From the NCBI RefSeq assembly GCF_018310535.1, contig NZ_CP074102.1, positions 6,634,001 through 6,698,000 of the forward strand: 64,000 nucleotides of DNA. The letters run 5' to 3'. Below, in pieces: positions 8,070 through 16,496 of this stretch; the stretch's first letter is position 1, and the number at the start of each line of letters is the position of its first letter. A program made the translations under genes and the position numbers. The stretch comes from Streptomyces mirabilis (GTDB taxonomy: Bacteria > Actinomycetota > Actinomycetes > Streptomycetales > Streptomycetaceae). The notes under the pieces were generated by a model. That model worked only from the letters and a program-made list of their open reading frames with translations. It was not told the DNA's origin and did not search any database.

Positions 8070-8702
8070 GTGCGACTCGAAGCGATCACCTGGGAACGGC
8101 TCGGCGACCTCCTCGCCGAGCGCCTGCTCGACCTGAAACCGGACGACGGCAGTCCGTGGCCGCGGATCGCTTTCGACGGAGCCCCCGCCGCCCACCCCGG
8201 TGATCTCGCGCAGCGCGTCTGTGAGGCGCTGCGCATACGCGGCCGGTCCTCGCTCGTCGTCGGCACGGAGGGCTTCCTGCGCCCCGCGTCACTGCGGCTC
8301 GAATACGGTCACGAGGACGCCGAGGCGTACTACAACGGCTGGGTCGACACCAGCGCCCTGTGGCGCGAGGTCTTCGGCCCGCTCGACCCCGGCGGCGACG
8401 GCCGCGTCCTGCCCGACCTCTGGGACCCGGCCACCGACCGCGCCACCCGCAGCCCCTATGTCCAGCTCCCTCCCGGCGGGGTGCTGTTGCTCCACGGCCC
8501 CTTCCTGCTGCGGCACTGGTTCCCGTTCGACCTGAGCGTCCACGTCCTGCTCTCCCCGGGCGCCCTTCGCCGCCGCACTCCGGAATCCGAGCACTGGACC
8601 CTGCCCGCCTTCGAGCGCTACGAGACGGAAGTGGACCCGGGCGCCACGGCCGACGTCCTGGTCCGCGCCGACGATCCCCGCCACCCGGCCTGGAACGGCT
8701 GA
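8070..8702 (+). CDS. Uridine kinase-like protein without a canonical P-loop
   Basis: 210 residues resembling Streptomyces proteins annotated as uridine kinases: an N-terminal strand PRIAFDGAPAAHPGDLAQ where the nucleotide-binding loop should be, then GFLRPASLRLEYGHED, YYNGWVDTSALWREVF, LLLHGPFLLRHWFPFDLSVHV and a final VLVRADDP. The Walker A consensus GxxxxGK(S/T) is absent (GAPAAHPGD stands in its place), so ATP-dependent kinase activity is doubtful. The GTG start at 8070 is 205 bp from the divergent DUF2293 gene and I see no clear Shine-Dalgarno sequence. Confidence 0.8.
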   Translation: MRLEAITWERLGDLLAERLLDLKPDDGSPWPRIAFDGAPAAHPGDLAQRVCEALRIRGRSSLVVGTEGFLRPASLRLEYGHEDAEAYYNGWVDTSALWREVFGPLDPGGDGRVLPDLWDPATDRATRSPYVQLPPGGVLLLHGPFLLRHWFPFDLSVHVLLSPGALRRRTPESEHWTLPAFERYETEVDPGATADVLVRADDPRHPAWNG

Positions 8703-8723
8703 GCGGCTGCCACGGAAAAGCAT

Positions 8724-8737
8724 CCCGGACTTCCGGG
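8724..8737. promoter_or_regulatory. Palindrome CCCGGA-CT-TCCGGG upstream of the CBS gene
   Basis: A perfect 6-bp-arm inverted repeat in the 128-bp gap before the CBS-domain gene. It could be an operator or part of a short hairpin after the uridine kinase-like gene; no T-run follows. Confidence 0.4.
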
Positions 8738-8830
8738 TGCGCGTCCCTGGGGACACGGCAAGAATGTAGGGCGCCGGGACTAGCGGTGTGTTCCGCGCCG
8801 CGCCGGCCGTCCGGCACCGGGAGGTACTTC

Positions 8831-9259
8831 ATGACCACCGCCGGAGACATCATGCACCGTGGTGCCCAGTGGATCCCCGCTCACGAGACTTTGGACCGCG
8901 CAGCCCAGCTGATGCGGGAGCTCAACGTGGGCGCGCTGCCCATCAGTGACGAGAACGAACGGCTCTGCGGCATCCTCACCGACCGCGACATCGTCGTCGG
9001 CTGTGTCGCCATGGGCCACGACCCGGCCCAGGTCACCGCGGGCGAGATGGCCCAGGGCACCCCGCGCTGGATCGAGTCGGGTGCCGATGTCGGCGAGGTG
9101 CTCCAGGAGATGAAGGGGCACCAGATCCGCCGGCTTCCCGTGATCGAGAACAAACGCCTCGTCGGCATGATCAGCGAGGCCGACCTGGCCCAGCATCTGA
9201 CGGACGAACAGCTCGCCGCGTGGGTCGAGAGCGTCTACGCGAGGAGCGCGTTGCGCTGA
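8831..9259 (+). CDS. CBS-pair domain protein
   Basis: 142 residues made almost entirely of two CBS motifs: residues 1-65 (DIMHRGAQWIPAHETLDRA ... ERLCGILTDRDIVV) and 70-130 (GTPRWIESGADVGEVLQEMK ... NKRLVGMISEADLA). Such stand-alone CBS proteins bind adenosine nucleotides and sense energy or redox state. Start ATG 8831 has GGGAGG seven bases upstream. The C-terminus is short and helical. The partner is unknown; in Streptomyces similar genes often respond to hypoxia or nitrosative stress, which I cannot confirm from this promoter. Confidence 0.88.
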   Translation: MTTAGDIMHRGAQWIPAHETLDRAAQLMRELNVGALPISDENERLCGILTDRDIVVGCVAMGHDPAQVTAGEMAQGTPRWIESGADVGEVLQEMKGHQIRRLPVIENKRLVGMISEADLAQHLTDEQLAAWVESVYARSALR

Positions 9260-9298
9260 CCGCGCGGACTCTTCCGACCGGGAGGGTCATGAGCGCGC

Positions 9299-9331
9299 AC
9301 TCCCGCCCGGCCGGCCGAGCCGGGCGAGGAG
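9299..9331. terminator. Hairpin between convergent CBS and corA genes
   Basis: CGCCCGGC (9304-9311) pairs with GCCGGGCG (9319-9326) around a 7-base loop, and flanking CTCC/GGAG extend the stem past a single bulge. It lacks a T-run but lies in the 85-bp gap between two convergent genes and probably works in both directions. Confidence 0.55.
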
Positions 9332-9344
9332 CGGCTCACCACTC

Positions 9345-10472
9345 TCACAGCCAGCCGTTGCGCCGGAACCCCCGGTACAGGACGAGGCAGGCGAGGGTGA
9401 TCACGCCGATGACTATGGGGTAACCGAACCGCCAGTGCAGTTCCGGCATGTGGTCGAAGTTCATGCCGTAGAGCCCGCAGACCATCGTCGGTACGGCGAT
9501 GACCGCCGCCCAGGCCGTGATCTTCCGCATGTCCTCGTTCTGCGCCACCGTCACCTGCGCGAGGTGCGCCTGCAGGATCGAGTTGAGCAGTTCGTCGAAG
9601 GCGGCGATCTGCTCGGTGACCCGCAGCAGATGGTCGGAGACGTCCCGGAAGTACGCCTGTATCTCCGGGGCGATCACCCGTATCGGCCGGGTGGCGAGCT
9701 CCTGGACGGGGCGGGCGAGCGGCACCACCGCCCGCTTCAGTTCGAGGAGTTCGCGCTTGAGCTGGTAGATGCGGCCGGCGTCCGCCCGCGCGCCGTTCTC
9801 GGCGAACACATCGGCCTCGACCTGGTCGATGTCCTCCTGGACCGAGTCCGTGACATGCACGTAGTCGTCGACCACATGGTCCGCGATCGCGTGCAGCACC
9901 GCGGCCGGGCCCTTGGCGAGCTGACGGGCGTCCGCCTCCAGCCCCTCGCGCAGCGGCCCCAGTGACCCGTGCCGTCCGTGCCGCACGGTGATGACGAAGT
10001 CGGACCCGACGAAGACCATGATCTCGCCGGTGTTCACCACCTCGCTGGTCGCCGTCAGCTCCTTGTGCTCGACGTAGCAGACCGTTTTGAACACCGCGAA
10101 GAGTGTGTCGCCGTACCGCTCCAGCTTAGGCCGCTGATGGGCCTCCACCGCGTCCTCGACGGCCAGCGGGTGCAGGTCGAAGAGGTCGGCGATGCCGGCG
10201 AACTCCTGGTCCGTGGGCTCGTGCAGCCCGAGCCAGACGAAACCCTCGTCGCTCTTGCGGATCCGCTCCACGGTCTCGACGAGATCGCGTCCGCCCGGGA
10301 CCCTGGCGCCGTCCTGGTACGCCACGCAGTTCACCACCGCCGTGCCCAGCGGGGACCGGGCGTGGTGACTCAGGTCGACACGGGTACGCCGCCGGGCCAG
10401 CCGCGCCACCTTACGGAGGCCGCCGACCTTGCCGAGGCCCGTGACCTTCCGCAGATTCCCTGCCATGGACAT
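9345..10472 (-). CDS. corA: CorA-family magnesium/cobalt transporter
   Basis: 375 residues. The signature YGMNF motif sits at about residue 333, at the end of the first of two C-terminal membrane helices (ITAWAAVIAVPTMVCGLYGMN and YPIVIGVITLACLVLYRGF), after a long cytoplasmic helical domain (VQEDIDQVEADVFAEN, LKRELLELKRAVVPLARP). It forms pentameric Mg2+ channels in the cytoplasmic membrane. The start at 10472 has AAGGAG seven bases upstream; a longer frame has no coding character. The N-terminal 30 residues are strongly basic. It is divergent from the methyltransferase gene; I see no obvious magnesium riboswitch in the 260-bp gap. Confidence 0.93.
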   Translation of the reverse strand: MSMAGNLRKVTGLGKVGGLRKVARLARRRTRVDLSHHARSPLGTAVVNCVAYQDGARVPGGRDLVETVERIRKSDEGFVWLGLHEPTDQEFAGIADLFDLHPLAVEDAVEAHQRPKLERYGDTLFAVFKTVCYVEHKELTATSEVVNTGEIMVFVGSDFVITVRHGRHGSLGPLREGLEADARQLAKGPAAVLHAIADHVVDDYVHVTDSVQEDIDQVEADVFAENGARADAGRIYQLKRELLELKRAVVPLARPVQELATRPIRVIAPEIQAYFRDVSDHLLRVTEQIAAFDELLNSILQAHLAQVTVAQNEDMRKITAWAAVIAVPTMVCGLYGMNFDHMPELHWRFGYPIVIGVITLACLVLYRGFRRNGWL

Positions 10473-10732
10473 CCGGAACTCCTTGCGTGGATCTCCCCGC
10501 GCCGTACTTCGCGCCCTGGCGTGCAAGTCTGCCAGTCCCTTTCGCCCGCCGGGAAAGCCTGTGGGAACGGAATGTTCCACTTCGCTTCGGTGGTGCCGGG
10601 CGGTCTCGGACCAGACCGGGCAGGGTTGCTGTCCGAGCGTCAGAGGAGGTCGGTGCCCGCGGTGACGCACGGGTGGGGAGAACGGGAGCGTCGGCGATTC
10701 CGGACAAGCGGGTCAACTGGGATGATCGCTGT

Positions 10733-11524
10733 ATGACGCAAACCGACGGCTATCTTCTCGACAACCGGCAGACCGAGGCGGGAAAGCGCTTCGACGCCTT
10801 CGCCACTCTCTTCGACCCCACGACCTTCCGGCACATCGAGCGCTTCGGCATCGGGTCCGGCTGGCGCTGCTGGGAGGTCGGCGCGGGCGGCACGTCCGTG
10901 GTGTCCTGGCTCGCCAAGAAGGTCGGCCCGACCGGGCGGGTCGTCGCGACCGACATCGACACGTCGTGGGCGGCCTCCGCGGCCCGCCCGCCGGTCGAGA
11001 TCCGGGTGCACGACGTGGGCGCCGAGGAACCGCCGGGGGAGGGCTTCGACCTCGTGCACGCACGGCTCGTGCTGGTCCATGTACCGGACCGGGAGCGGGC
11101 GTTGCGGTCGATGGTCAAGGCACTGCGGCCCGGCGGACGGCTTCTCATCGAGGACGCCGACCCCGCGCTGCAACCGCTGCTCTGCCCCGACGAACACGGC
11201 CCCGAGCAACAGCTCGCGAACCGGCTGAGGCACGGCTTCCGCAAGCTGCTCGCCGAGCGCGGCGCCGACCTCTCCTACGGCCGTAAACTCCCTCGCCTGC
11301 TGCGGGAGGCGGGACTGCGCGAGGTGGAGGCCGACGCGTACTTCCCCGTCACCTCGACCGCCTGCGCAGACCTCGAGTCCGCGACGATCCGTCAGATCCG
11401 CGACCAGCTCGTCACCGCGGGACTCGCCACCGACGAGGACATCGACCGTCACCTGGCCAACGTGGCCTCCGGCTCGATGGACCTGGCGACCGCGCCGATG
11501 ATCTCGGCCTGGGGACGCAAGTAG
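10733..11524 (+). CDS. Class I SAM-dependent methyltransferase
   Basis: 263 residues. Motif I is CWEVGAGGTSVVSWLA (about residue 45), the acidic end of strand beta-2 is VVATDID, and LVHARLVLVHVPDRERAL and ALRPGGRLLIEDAD are motifs typical of UbiE/COQ5-like small-molecule methyltransferases. Substrate unknown. The ATG at 10733 has no Shine-Dalgarno sequence; GATGAT ends 6 bases before it, consistent with a leaderless transcript. The 260-bp gap to the divergent corA contains GGAAC-N5-GTTCC (10564-10578), whose role is unknown. Confidence 0.87.
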   Translation: MTQTDGYLLDNRQTEAGKRFDAFATLFDPTTFRHIERFGIGSGWRCWEVGAGGTSVVSWLAKKVGPTGRVVATDIDTSWAASAARPPVEIRVHDVGAEEPPGEGFDLVHARLVLVHVPDRERALRSMVKALRPGGRLLIEDADPALQPLLCPDEHGPEQQLANRLRHGFRKLLAERGADLSYGRKLPRLLREAGLREVEADAYFPVTSTACADLESATIRQIRDQLVTAGLATDEDIDRHLANVASGSMDLATAPMISAWGRK

Positions 11525-11529
11525 CGCCA

Positions 11530-12522
11530 CTACCGGCCCCGCGCCCCCTCGGGCCTGCCCCCGACCCGCTCCACCGCCATCGCCCCCGCCCTGCACCCCT
11601 CCACCGCCGCCGCCTCGGGCTCGGCGCCCGCGAGAAGAGCGGCGAGGAACGCTCCGGTGAAGGCGTCGCCGGCACCCGTGGTGTCGCGAGGGTTCGCGGG
11701 CACCGCCGGGACGTGGGCCCGTACGGCACCCGAGCGGGCCACCAGGGCCCCGTCGGGGCCCTGCTTCGCGACGACCAGGGGGACGTGGCGGCTCAACTTG
11801 GCCGCCGCGTCCGCCGGATCGGGCAGGCCCGTCAGCAGGAACGCCTCGTCGCGACTGGGCAGCAGCAGATCGACGCCCTCGGCGAGCGCGAGGAAGCGGT
11901 CCACGCCCAGTTCCGTGAGGAACCCCGCCGACGCGGGGTCCAGGCTGACCGGTACCCCCCGCGCGCGTGCCGACTCCAGAGCCACCGACACCAGCGCCCG
12001 GCTCGGCTCGGAGAAGAACAGATAGCCCGACAGATGCAGCCGCGCGACACCGTCGAGCAGCGCGGGCGACCAGTCGTCGGGGCCGAGCCGCAGGGAGGCC
12101 CCGCTGTCGGTGAGAAACGTCCGCTCGGCCGAGGCACCCTGGTCCACCAGGCAGATCACCGTCCCCGTCGGCGCCTGCGGATCGACGACGAGGAGGGGGC
12201 GTACGCCGCAGGCCACCAGCTCACGCTCGTGCCAAGCGGCGGCATCCGCCCCCACCCGGCCCAGCAGTCGCACCTCCGCGCAGCCCCGATGCGCGGCCCA
12301 GCACGCGACGTTGGCACCGGCCCCGCCCGGCAGGGTTCGGATCGCGGCGGCCGTGTCGGTGCTCGCCGCGAGCGGCCCGTGGTGCCGGGCGACGATGTCC
12401 GTGACCACGTCACCGACGACGAGCAGTGCCCCCGTCGCCGCGCCCACATCCCGCCCGGCAGCGTCCCGGTCCGCCCGGTTTGCGCCCCGGCCCGGGCCGC
12501 CGCCGCGATCCGTCCCGTTCAT
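11530..12522 (-). CDS. psuK: PfkB-family carbohydrate kinase, probable pseudouridine kinase
   Basis: 330 residues with the PfkB/ribokinase features: an early GGAGANVACWAA substrate motif (about residue 66) and the C-terminal anion-hole/catalytic motif DTTGAGDAFTGAFLAALL with the catalytic Asp. It overlaps the pseudouridine-5'-phosphate glycosidase gene by four bases (ATGA at 12519-12522), which identifies the likely substrate: pseudouridine is phosphorylated and then split to uracil and ribose 5-phosphate. The first 25 residues are a low-complexity Gly/Arg/Asp run encoded by GC-rich near-repeats. Without the partner gene it could have been called a ribokinase. Confidence 0.85.
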   Translation of the reverse strand: MNGTDRGGGPGRGANRADRDAAGRDVGAATGALLVVGDVVTDIVARHHGPLAASTDTAAAIRTLPGGAGANVACWAAHRGCAEVRLLGRVGADAAAWHERELVACGVRPLLVVDPQAPTGTVICLVDQGASAERTFLTDSGASLRLGPDDWSPALLDGVARLHLSGYLFFSEPSRALVSVALESARARGVPVSLDPASAGFLTELGVDRFLALAEGVDLLLPSRDEAFLLTGLPDPADAAAKLSRHVPLVVAKQGPDGALVARSGAVRAHVPAVPANPRDTTGAGDAFTGAFLAALLAGAEPEAAAVEGCRAGAMAVERVGGRPEGARGR

Positions 12523-13424
12523 GCCCCGGCCCAGGCCGCCGCGATCCGTCCCGCGAGTCGTACGTTTCCGCGCACCGCCGCCAGATTGGCGCTCAGTGAC
12601 GCGCCGTCGGTGTGCCGCACCAGATGGTCGAGCAGGAACGGCGTCACGGCCTGCCCGCTCACGCCCTCCGCCTCGCACGCCCGCAACGCCTCGGCGAGCA
12701 CGCGCGCGTGGAGCGCGGGATCGAGCTGCTCCTCCTCGGGGACCGGGTTCGCCACGATGAGCGCCGATTCCGGGCCGTCCAGCGCGTCCTGCGCGCGCAT
12801 GACGTCCGCCACCTGCCCCGGGGAGTCCAGCGTCCAGTCCACGGGATGCCCCGAGTCGGACAGATAGAAGCCGGGGAAGCGAGCCGTGCCGTACCCGGCC
12901 ACCGCGATGCCCAGTGTCTCCAGGCGCTGCAGTGTCGCCGGCACGTCCAGGATCGACTTGACGCCCGCGCACACCACCGTGATCCGGGTTCGCGCCAGCA
13001 GACCCAGGTCCGCCGACTCGTCCTGCGTCACCGTCCACTCCCGGTGCACCCCGCCGAGGCCGCCCGTCGCGAACACGCGGACACCCGCGAGAGCGGCCAG
13101 CAACGCCGTCGCGGACACGGTCGTCGCGCCGCTCGCGCCCGCCGCCACCGCGAGCGGCAGATCGCGGTGCCCCAGCTTGCGGATCCCGTCCTCGTTGGCG
13201 ACCCGCTCCAACTGCTCCTTGTCCAGTCCGACATGGGGCCGCCCGTCCAGCACGGCGATCGTCGCCGGTACGGCGCCCTCCTGCCGTACGACGTCCTCCA
13301 GCTCCAGCGCGACCTGCAGATTGCGCGGGCGGGGCAGCCCGTGCGCGATGATCGTCGACTCCAGGGCCACCACCGGCCGGCGCGCGTCGAGCGCTTCCCG
13401 CACCTCTTCGGACACCTCGATCAC
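12519..13424 (-). CDS. psuG: Pseudouridine-5'-phosphate glycosidase
   Basis: 301 residues, full length for the IndA/YeiN/PsuG family. Conserved segments visible: VALESTIIAHGLPRPRN near the start, TTVSATALLAALAGVRVFATGGLGGVHR in the middle, VVCAGVKSILDVPATLQRLET with the catalytic Lys region, and PFLLDHL near the end. It reversibly cleaves the C-glycosidic bond of pseudouridine 5'-phosphate. The GTG start has AGGAGG 7-8 bases upstream. It is first in a two-gene operon with the kinase, a salvage pathway for pseudouridine from RNA turnover. Confidence 0.93.
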   Translation of the reverse strand: MIEVSEEVREALDARRPVVALESTIIAHGLPRPRNLQVALELEDVVRQEGAVPATIAVLDGRPHVGLDKEQLERVANEDGIRKLGHRDLPLAVAAGASGATTVSATALLAALAGVRVFATGGLGGVHREWTVTQDESADLGLLARTRITVVCAGVKSILDVPATLQRLETLGIAVAGYGTARFPGFYLSDSGHPVDWTLDSPGQVADVMRAQDALDGPESALIVANPVPEEEQLDPALHARVLAEALRACEAEGVSGQAVTPFLLDHLVRHTDGASLSANLAAVRGNVRLAGRIAAAWAGA

Positions 13425-13521
13425 GTGCCTGCCTCCTGTCTGCCGCCTTTCCTCATCTCTGGCGGGCGGCGCGCCCGGTCAAACCCTTGCGACCTGCGGC
13501 GTACGACACCAGCCTGGGGGC

Positions 13522-13950
13522 ATGACGGACAACTCGGCACGTCTTGACCATGTCGTCCTCTGGGTGCGCGATCCGGTCGCCTCGGCCGACTTCTACGAGA
13601 AGACGGTCGGCCTGGAACCCGTGAGGGTCGCCGAATACGCAGAGGGGAAGGCACCGTTTCCCTCCGTGCGCGTCAATGAAGAGACCATTCTCGACCTCAT
13701 GGCCCTCCCCATGGCCGCGTACATGAACATGATCCCGGGCGCCGCGGACAGCGCGGGGCACCCGGTCAACCACGTATGCCTGTCCTTCCGGGAAGCCGAT
13801 TTCGACGCGCTGCACACACGTCTGGAGGAAGGGTCCGTCCCCCTTTCGGGCTTCTCGTACGACTCCTTCGGGGCCCGTGGCATGGCCAAGCGCAGCTTCT
13901 ACTTCCAGGACCCGGACGGAAACGTCTTCGAGGCACGCCACTACGACTAG
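13522..13950 (+). CDS. VOC-family (glyoxalase/dioxygenase superfamily) protein
   Basis: 142 residues in one vicinal-oxygen-chelate module: LDHVVLWVRDPVASADFYEK at the start, NHVCLSFREADFDAL in the middle and the closing FYFQDPDGNVFEARHYD. His in LDHV, His in VNHV and Glu in VFEAR are the expected metal ligands. Many such proteins are dioxygenases or resistance proteins, and this one is not further classifiable. It is divergent from psuG with a 97-bp gap. Confidence 0.88.
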   Translation: MTDNSARLDHVVLWVRDPVASADFYEKTVGLEPVRVAEYAEGKAPFPSVRVNEETILDLMALPMAAYMNMIPGAADSAGHPVNHVCLSFREADFDALHTRLEEGSVPLSGFSYDSFGARGMAKRSFYFQDPDGNVFEARHYD

Positions 13951-14013
13951 GTTCCGGGCCTTCCGGCGACCCTGCGCGTGAGGCTTTCTCGCATGCCCTT
14001 AAGGTGACCGCTC

Positions 14014-14376
14014 ATGAGCATGAACACGCAGGCCACCCCGTCCTTCGCCGTGCACATCCCCGACGCCGAGCTGGAACCGGAGCCCCTGGACCCGGCTCAG
14101 ATCGTCTCCGGCGACCCGGTGGTGAGCGGCAAGGTGCTGTGGGAGTCGGCCGACGGCAAGCAACTGCGCGGCATCTGGCAGATCACGCCCGGAGTGGTCA
14201 CGGACACCGAGGCCAACGAACTCTTCGTCGTCGTCAGTGGCCGCGCCACGATCGAGGTCGAGGGCGGTGACGTGATCGAGGTGGGTCCGGGCGACGCGGC
14301 CGTGCTGCGCGAGGGCGACCGTACGACGTGGACCGTGCACGAGACGCTCCGCAAGGCTTACCACATCAGCCTCTGA
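14014..14376 (+). CDS. Small cupin-domain protein
   Basis: 120 residues. The cupin barrel shows as GIWQITPGVVTDTEANELFVVVSG, then EVGPGDAAVLREGDRTTWTVHE. The usual metal-binding His residues of motif 1 are replaced (TDTEANE), so it belongs to the DUF861-like group of (R)-ureidoglycolate-hydrolase-related cupins. Function unknown. It starts 63 bp after the VOC gene and could share its transcript. It is convergent with the MFS gene, with only 13 bp between the stops. Confidence 0.85.
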   Translation: MSMNTQATPSFAVHIPDAELEPEPLDPAQIVSGDPVVSGKVLWESADGKQLRGIWQITPGVVTDTEANELFVVVSGRATIEVEGGDVIEVGPGDAAVLREGDRTTWTVHETLRKAYHISL

Positions 14377-14389
14377 GGCCCTTCGGCGC

Positions 14390-15664
14390 TCACCGGCGGC
14401 TTCGGCCTCGGCGCCGCGTGAACAGCGCCAGCCCGCCCAGCGGCACCAGCAGGCACGCGGCGAGGAGGTTCAGCCACCCGTAGCTCGCCTGTGCGACGAC
14501 GAGACCGGCGGTCGCCCCACCGACACCGGCCGCCGTGTTCATGGTCAGGTCGGACACCCCCTGGGCGGCGGCCCGCGCGGCCTGGGGCACCGAGTCCGTC
14601 AGGAGCGCCGAGCCGGACACGAGCCCGGACGACCAGCCGAGGCCCAGTACGAAGAGCCCCGCGGCGATCTGCCCGTGGCTGCCGCCCGCCGTGCCCGCGA
14701 GGAGCGCCGCGCAGGCCAGCAGGCCCACGGCGAGCCCGATCCCGGAGAGCCGCCCGAGCCGGTCCGAGAGTCGCCCCATGAGGGGCGAGAACGCGTACAT
14801 GCCCGCGATGTGGCCACTGATCACCAGCCCGATCAGATCGATGCTCGCCCCGTGGTGTCCGAGGTCGACGGGGGTCATCGACATGATCGAGACCATCGCG
14901 GTGTGCGAGACGGCCACTGTCACGAGCGCCAGCCTGGCCCGCGGCGAGGCGGCGACCGCGGCGAAACCGGCGCGGATGGAACGCGCCTGAGCCGACTGCT
15001 CCTCGACGGGCGCCAGCGCCCGGGCGGTCAGCAGAGGATCGGGACGCAGCAGTACGGCCATCAGCAGCGCGGAGAGGAGGAAGACCCCGGCCGCCCAGAC
15101 GAACGGCCCCGCTGCCTCGGGTATCCCGAGCCCGGAGACGCTGCGTCCGGCGGGCGCGGCGATGTTGGGCCCCAGCACCGCTCCGATCGTGGTCGCCCAC
15201 ACCACGTTCGAGATGGCCCGGGCACGCCGCTGCGGCTCGGCCAGATCGGCGGCCGCGAACCGCGCCTGGAGGTTCGCCGACGAGGCCGCGCCGAAGCCCG
15301 CCATGCCGAGCAGCAGCAGCGGAAAGCTCCCCAGAGACGCGGCGACCACGACGACGCCCGCTCCCGACGCCCCGATGAGGTACGCCAGCACCAGGCCCGG
15401 TCGGCGTCCTCGCGCGGTCATCAGCGCGGCCAGCGGCACGGAGAGCACCGCCGTCCCGGTGACCGTCGCGGTGGGCGCGAGCCCGGAGAGCGACTCGGTG
15501 CCGCTGACCTGCTTGGCCAGCACGGTGGCGAGTGCGATGCCGGTGGCGACGCCGAGCCCACCGAGGATCTGACCGGCGATGAGTACGGCGGTGATGCGGC
15601 GCCGCAGCGCCGGTATCTCCTCGGCTTCCACGGGTACGGCGAGCTGCCGCTCGACGGAGGTCAC
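14390..15664 (-). CDS. MFS transporter
   Basis: About 424 residues with twelve predicted transmembrane helices, a short cytoplasmic loop after helix 2 (ALMTARGRRPGLVLAY) and the equivalent GRLSDRLGRLSGIGLAV after helix 8, both carrying the G-x-x-x-D/R-x-G-R-R signature of the superfamily. Substrate unknown; the fold is of the drug/metabolite exporter type. The GTG at 15664 is the best start, but no Shine-Dalgarno sequence precedes it and the true start could be slightly different. Nothing recognisable lies in the 184 bp upstream. Confidence 0.83.
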   Translation of the reverse strand: MTSVERQLAVPVEAEEIPALRRRITAVLIAGQILGGLGVATGIALATVLAKQVSGTESLSGLAPTATVTGTAVLSVPLAALMTARGRRPGLVLAYLIGASGAGVVVVAASLGSFPLLLLGMAGFGAASSANLQARFAAADLAEPQRRARAISNVVWATTIGAVLGPNIAAPAGRSVSGLGIPEAAGPFVWAAGVFLLSALLMAVLLRPDPLLTARALAPVEEQSAQARSIRAGFAAVAASPRARLALVTVAVSHTAMVSIMSMTPVDLGHHGASIDLIGLVISGHIAGMYAFSPLMGRLSDRLGRLSGIGLAVGLLACAALLAGTAGGSHGQIAAGLFVLGLGWSSGLVSGSALLTDSVPQAARAAAQGVSDLTMNTAAGVGGATAGLVVAQASYGWLNLLAACLLVPLGGLALFTRRRGRSRR

Positions 15665-15848
15665 GGCGAACACTGGGATGCGCTGGAATCGGCTCGGGTC
15701 ACCGGCGCAGTTTCCAGCCCGCGCCCCCACATGAACAAGGGATATCGCGAGCGATGAGCGCTGTCGCCTCCACCGGTCCGGCAGGTACGGCAGCCCACAC
15801 CGGGCACGCCAGGCACCGTACGCGGCCGCCGACCGCCAGTCCCGTCCG

Positions 15849-16403
15849 TCAGAACAACGGCTCCGGCAGCACCCCTTCCAGCGCCAGCAGCTTCCGCTTG
15901 GTCTCCAGGCCGCCCCCGAACCCCCCGATGCCGCCGTCGCTCTCCACCACCCGATGGCACGGCACGACGACCGGCAGCGGGTTCGAGCCCATGGCCACGC
16001 CCACGGCCTGCGCCGCGCCCGGCTGGCCGACCCGTCGGGCCAGGTCGCCATAGCCCACGACCCCGCCGTACGGAACTCCCGCGGCCAGCTCACGCAGCAC
16101 CTGACGGTTGAACCCGGAGATCAGCGACCAGTCCAGCGGCAGCTCGAAGTCCCGCCGCTCGCCCGCGAAGTACGCTGCGACCTGGCGTATCGACTCGGCC
16201 AGGAGCGGTGACCCGGGTGCCTCGACCGGCTCGGCGCCCAGACGCGCGGCGAGCCGCTCGAGCGCCTTGTCGCGCACCGCGTCCGTGGCGTGGAAGACCA
16301 CGTTCACCAGGCCGTCCGGTGTCGCCGCCAGCAGCAGCGGACCGATGTCCGTGCCGACGACGGCCCACACGACCCGCTGTTCGTCCTGCCCATCGCTGTT
16401 CAT
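15849..16403 (-). CDS. ogt: Methylated-DNA--protein-cysteine S-methyltransferase
   Basis: 184 residues. The active site VVPCHRVV (Cys acceptor) lies about residue 145, preceded by VPYGGVVGYGDLARRVGQPGAAQAVG, which forms the DNA-binding helix-turn-helix with its Arg finger, and followed by GGIGGFGGGLETKRKLLALEG. It transfers the O6-alkyl group from guanine to its own cysteine, a suicide repair reaction. The start at MNSDGQ is chosen because the upstream GTG only adds non-conserved residues. It sits 2.2 kb from uvrB but in a different unit. Confidence 0.93.
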   Translation of the reverse strand: MNSDGQDEQRVVWAVVGTDIGPLLLAATPDGLVNVVFHATDAVRDKALERLAARLGAEPVEAPGSPLLAESIRQVAAYFAGERRDFELPLDWSLISGFNRQVLRELAAGVPYGGVVGYGDLARRVGQPGAAQAVGVAMGSNPLPVVVPCHRVVESDGGIGGFGGGLETKRKLLALEGVLPEPLF

Positions 16404-16496
16404 GCGATCCACCGTACGATCCGCCACTGACAATGCCCGCGGCACGGACGCCGCCCGGCGTCCGCACCACGGGCGAGAGGCCTGCCGACAGCCCGT

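Noticed and set aside
10564..10578. GGAAC-N5-GTTCC upstream of corA as a LexA site
   Set aside because: The spacer is 5 rather than 4 bases and neither neighbour is an SOS gene; kept only as an unexplained palindrome.
11530..13038. A 502-codon version of the kinase gene starting inside psuG
   Set aside because: The extra N-terminus is read out of frame through psuG; the ATGA overlap start at 12522 fits the family length.
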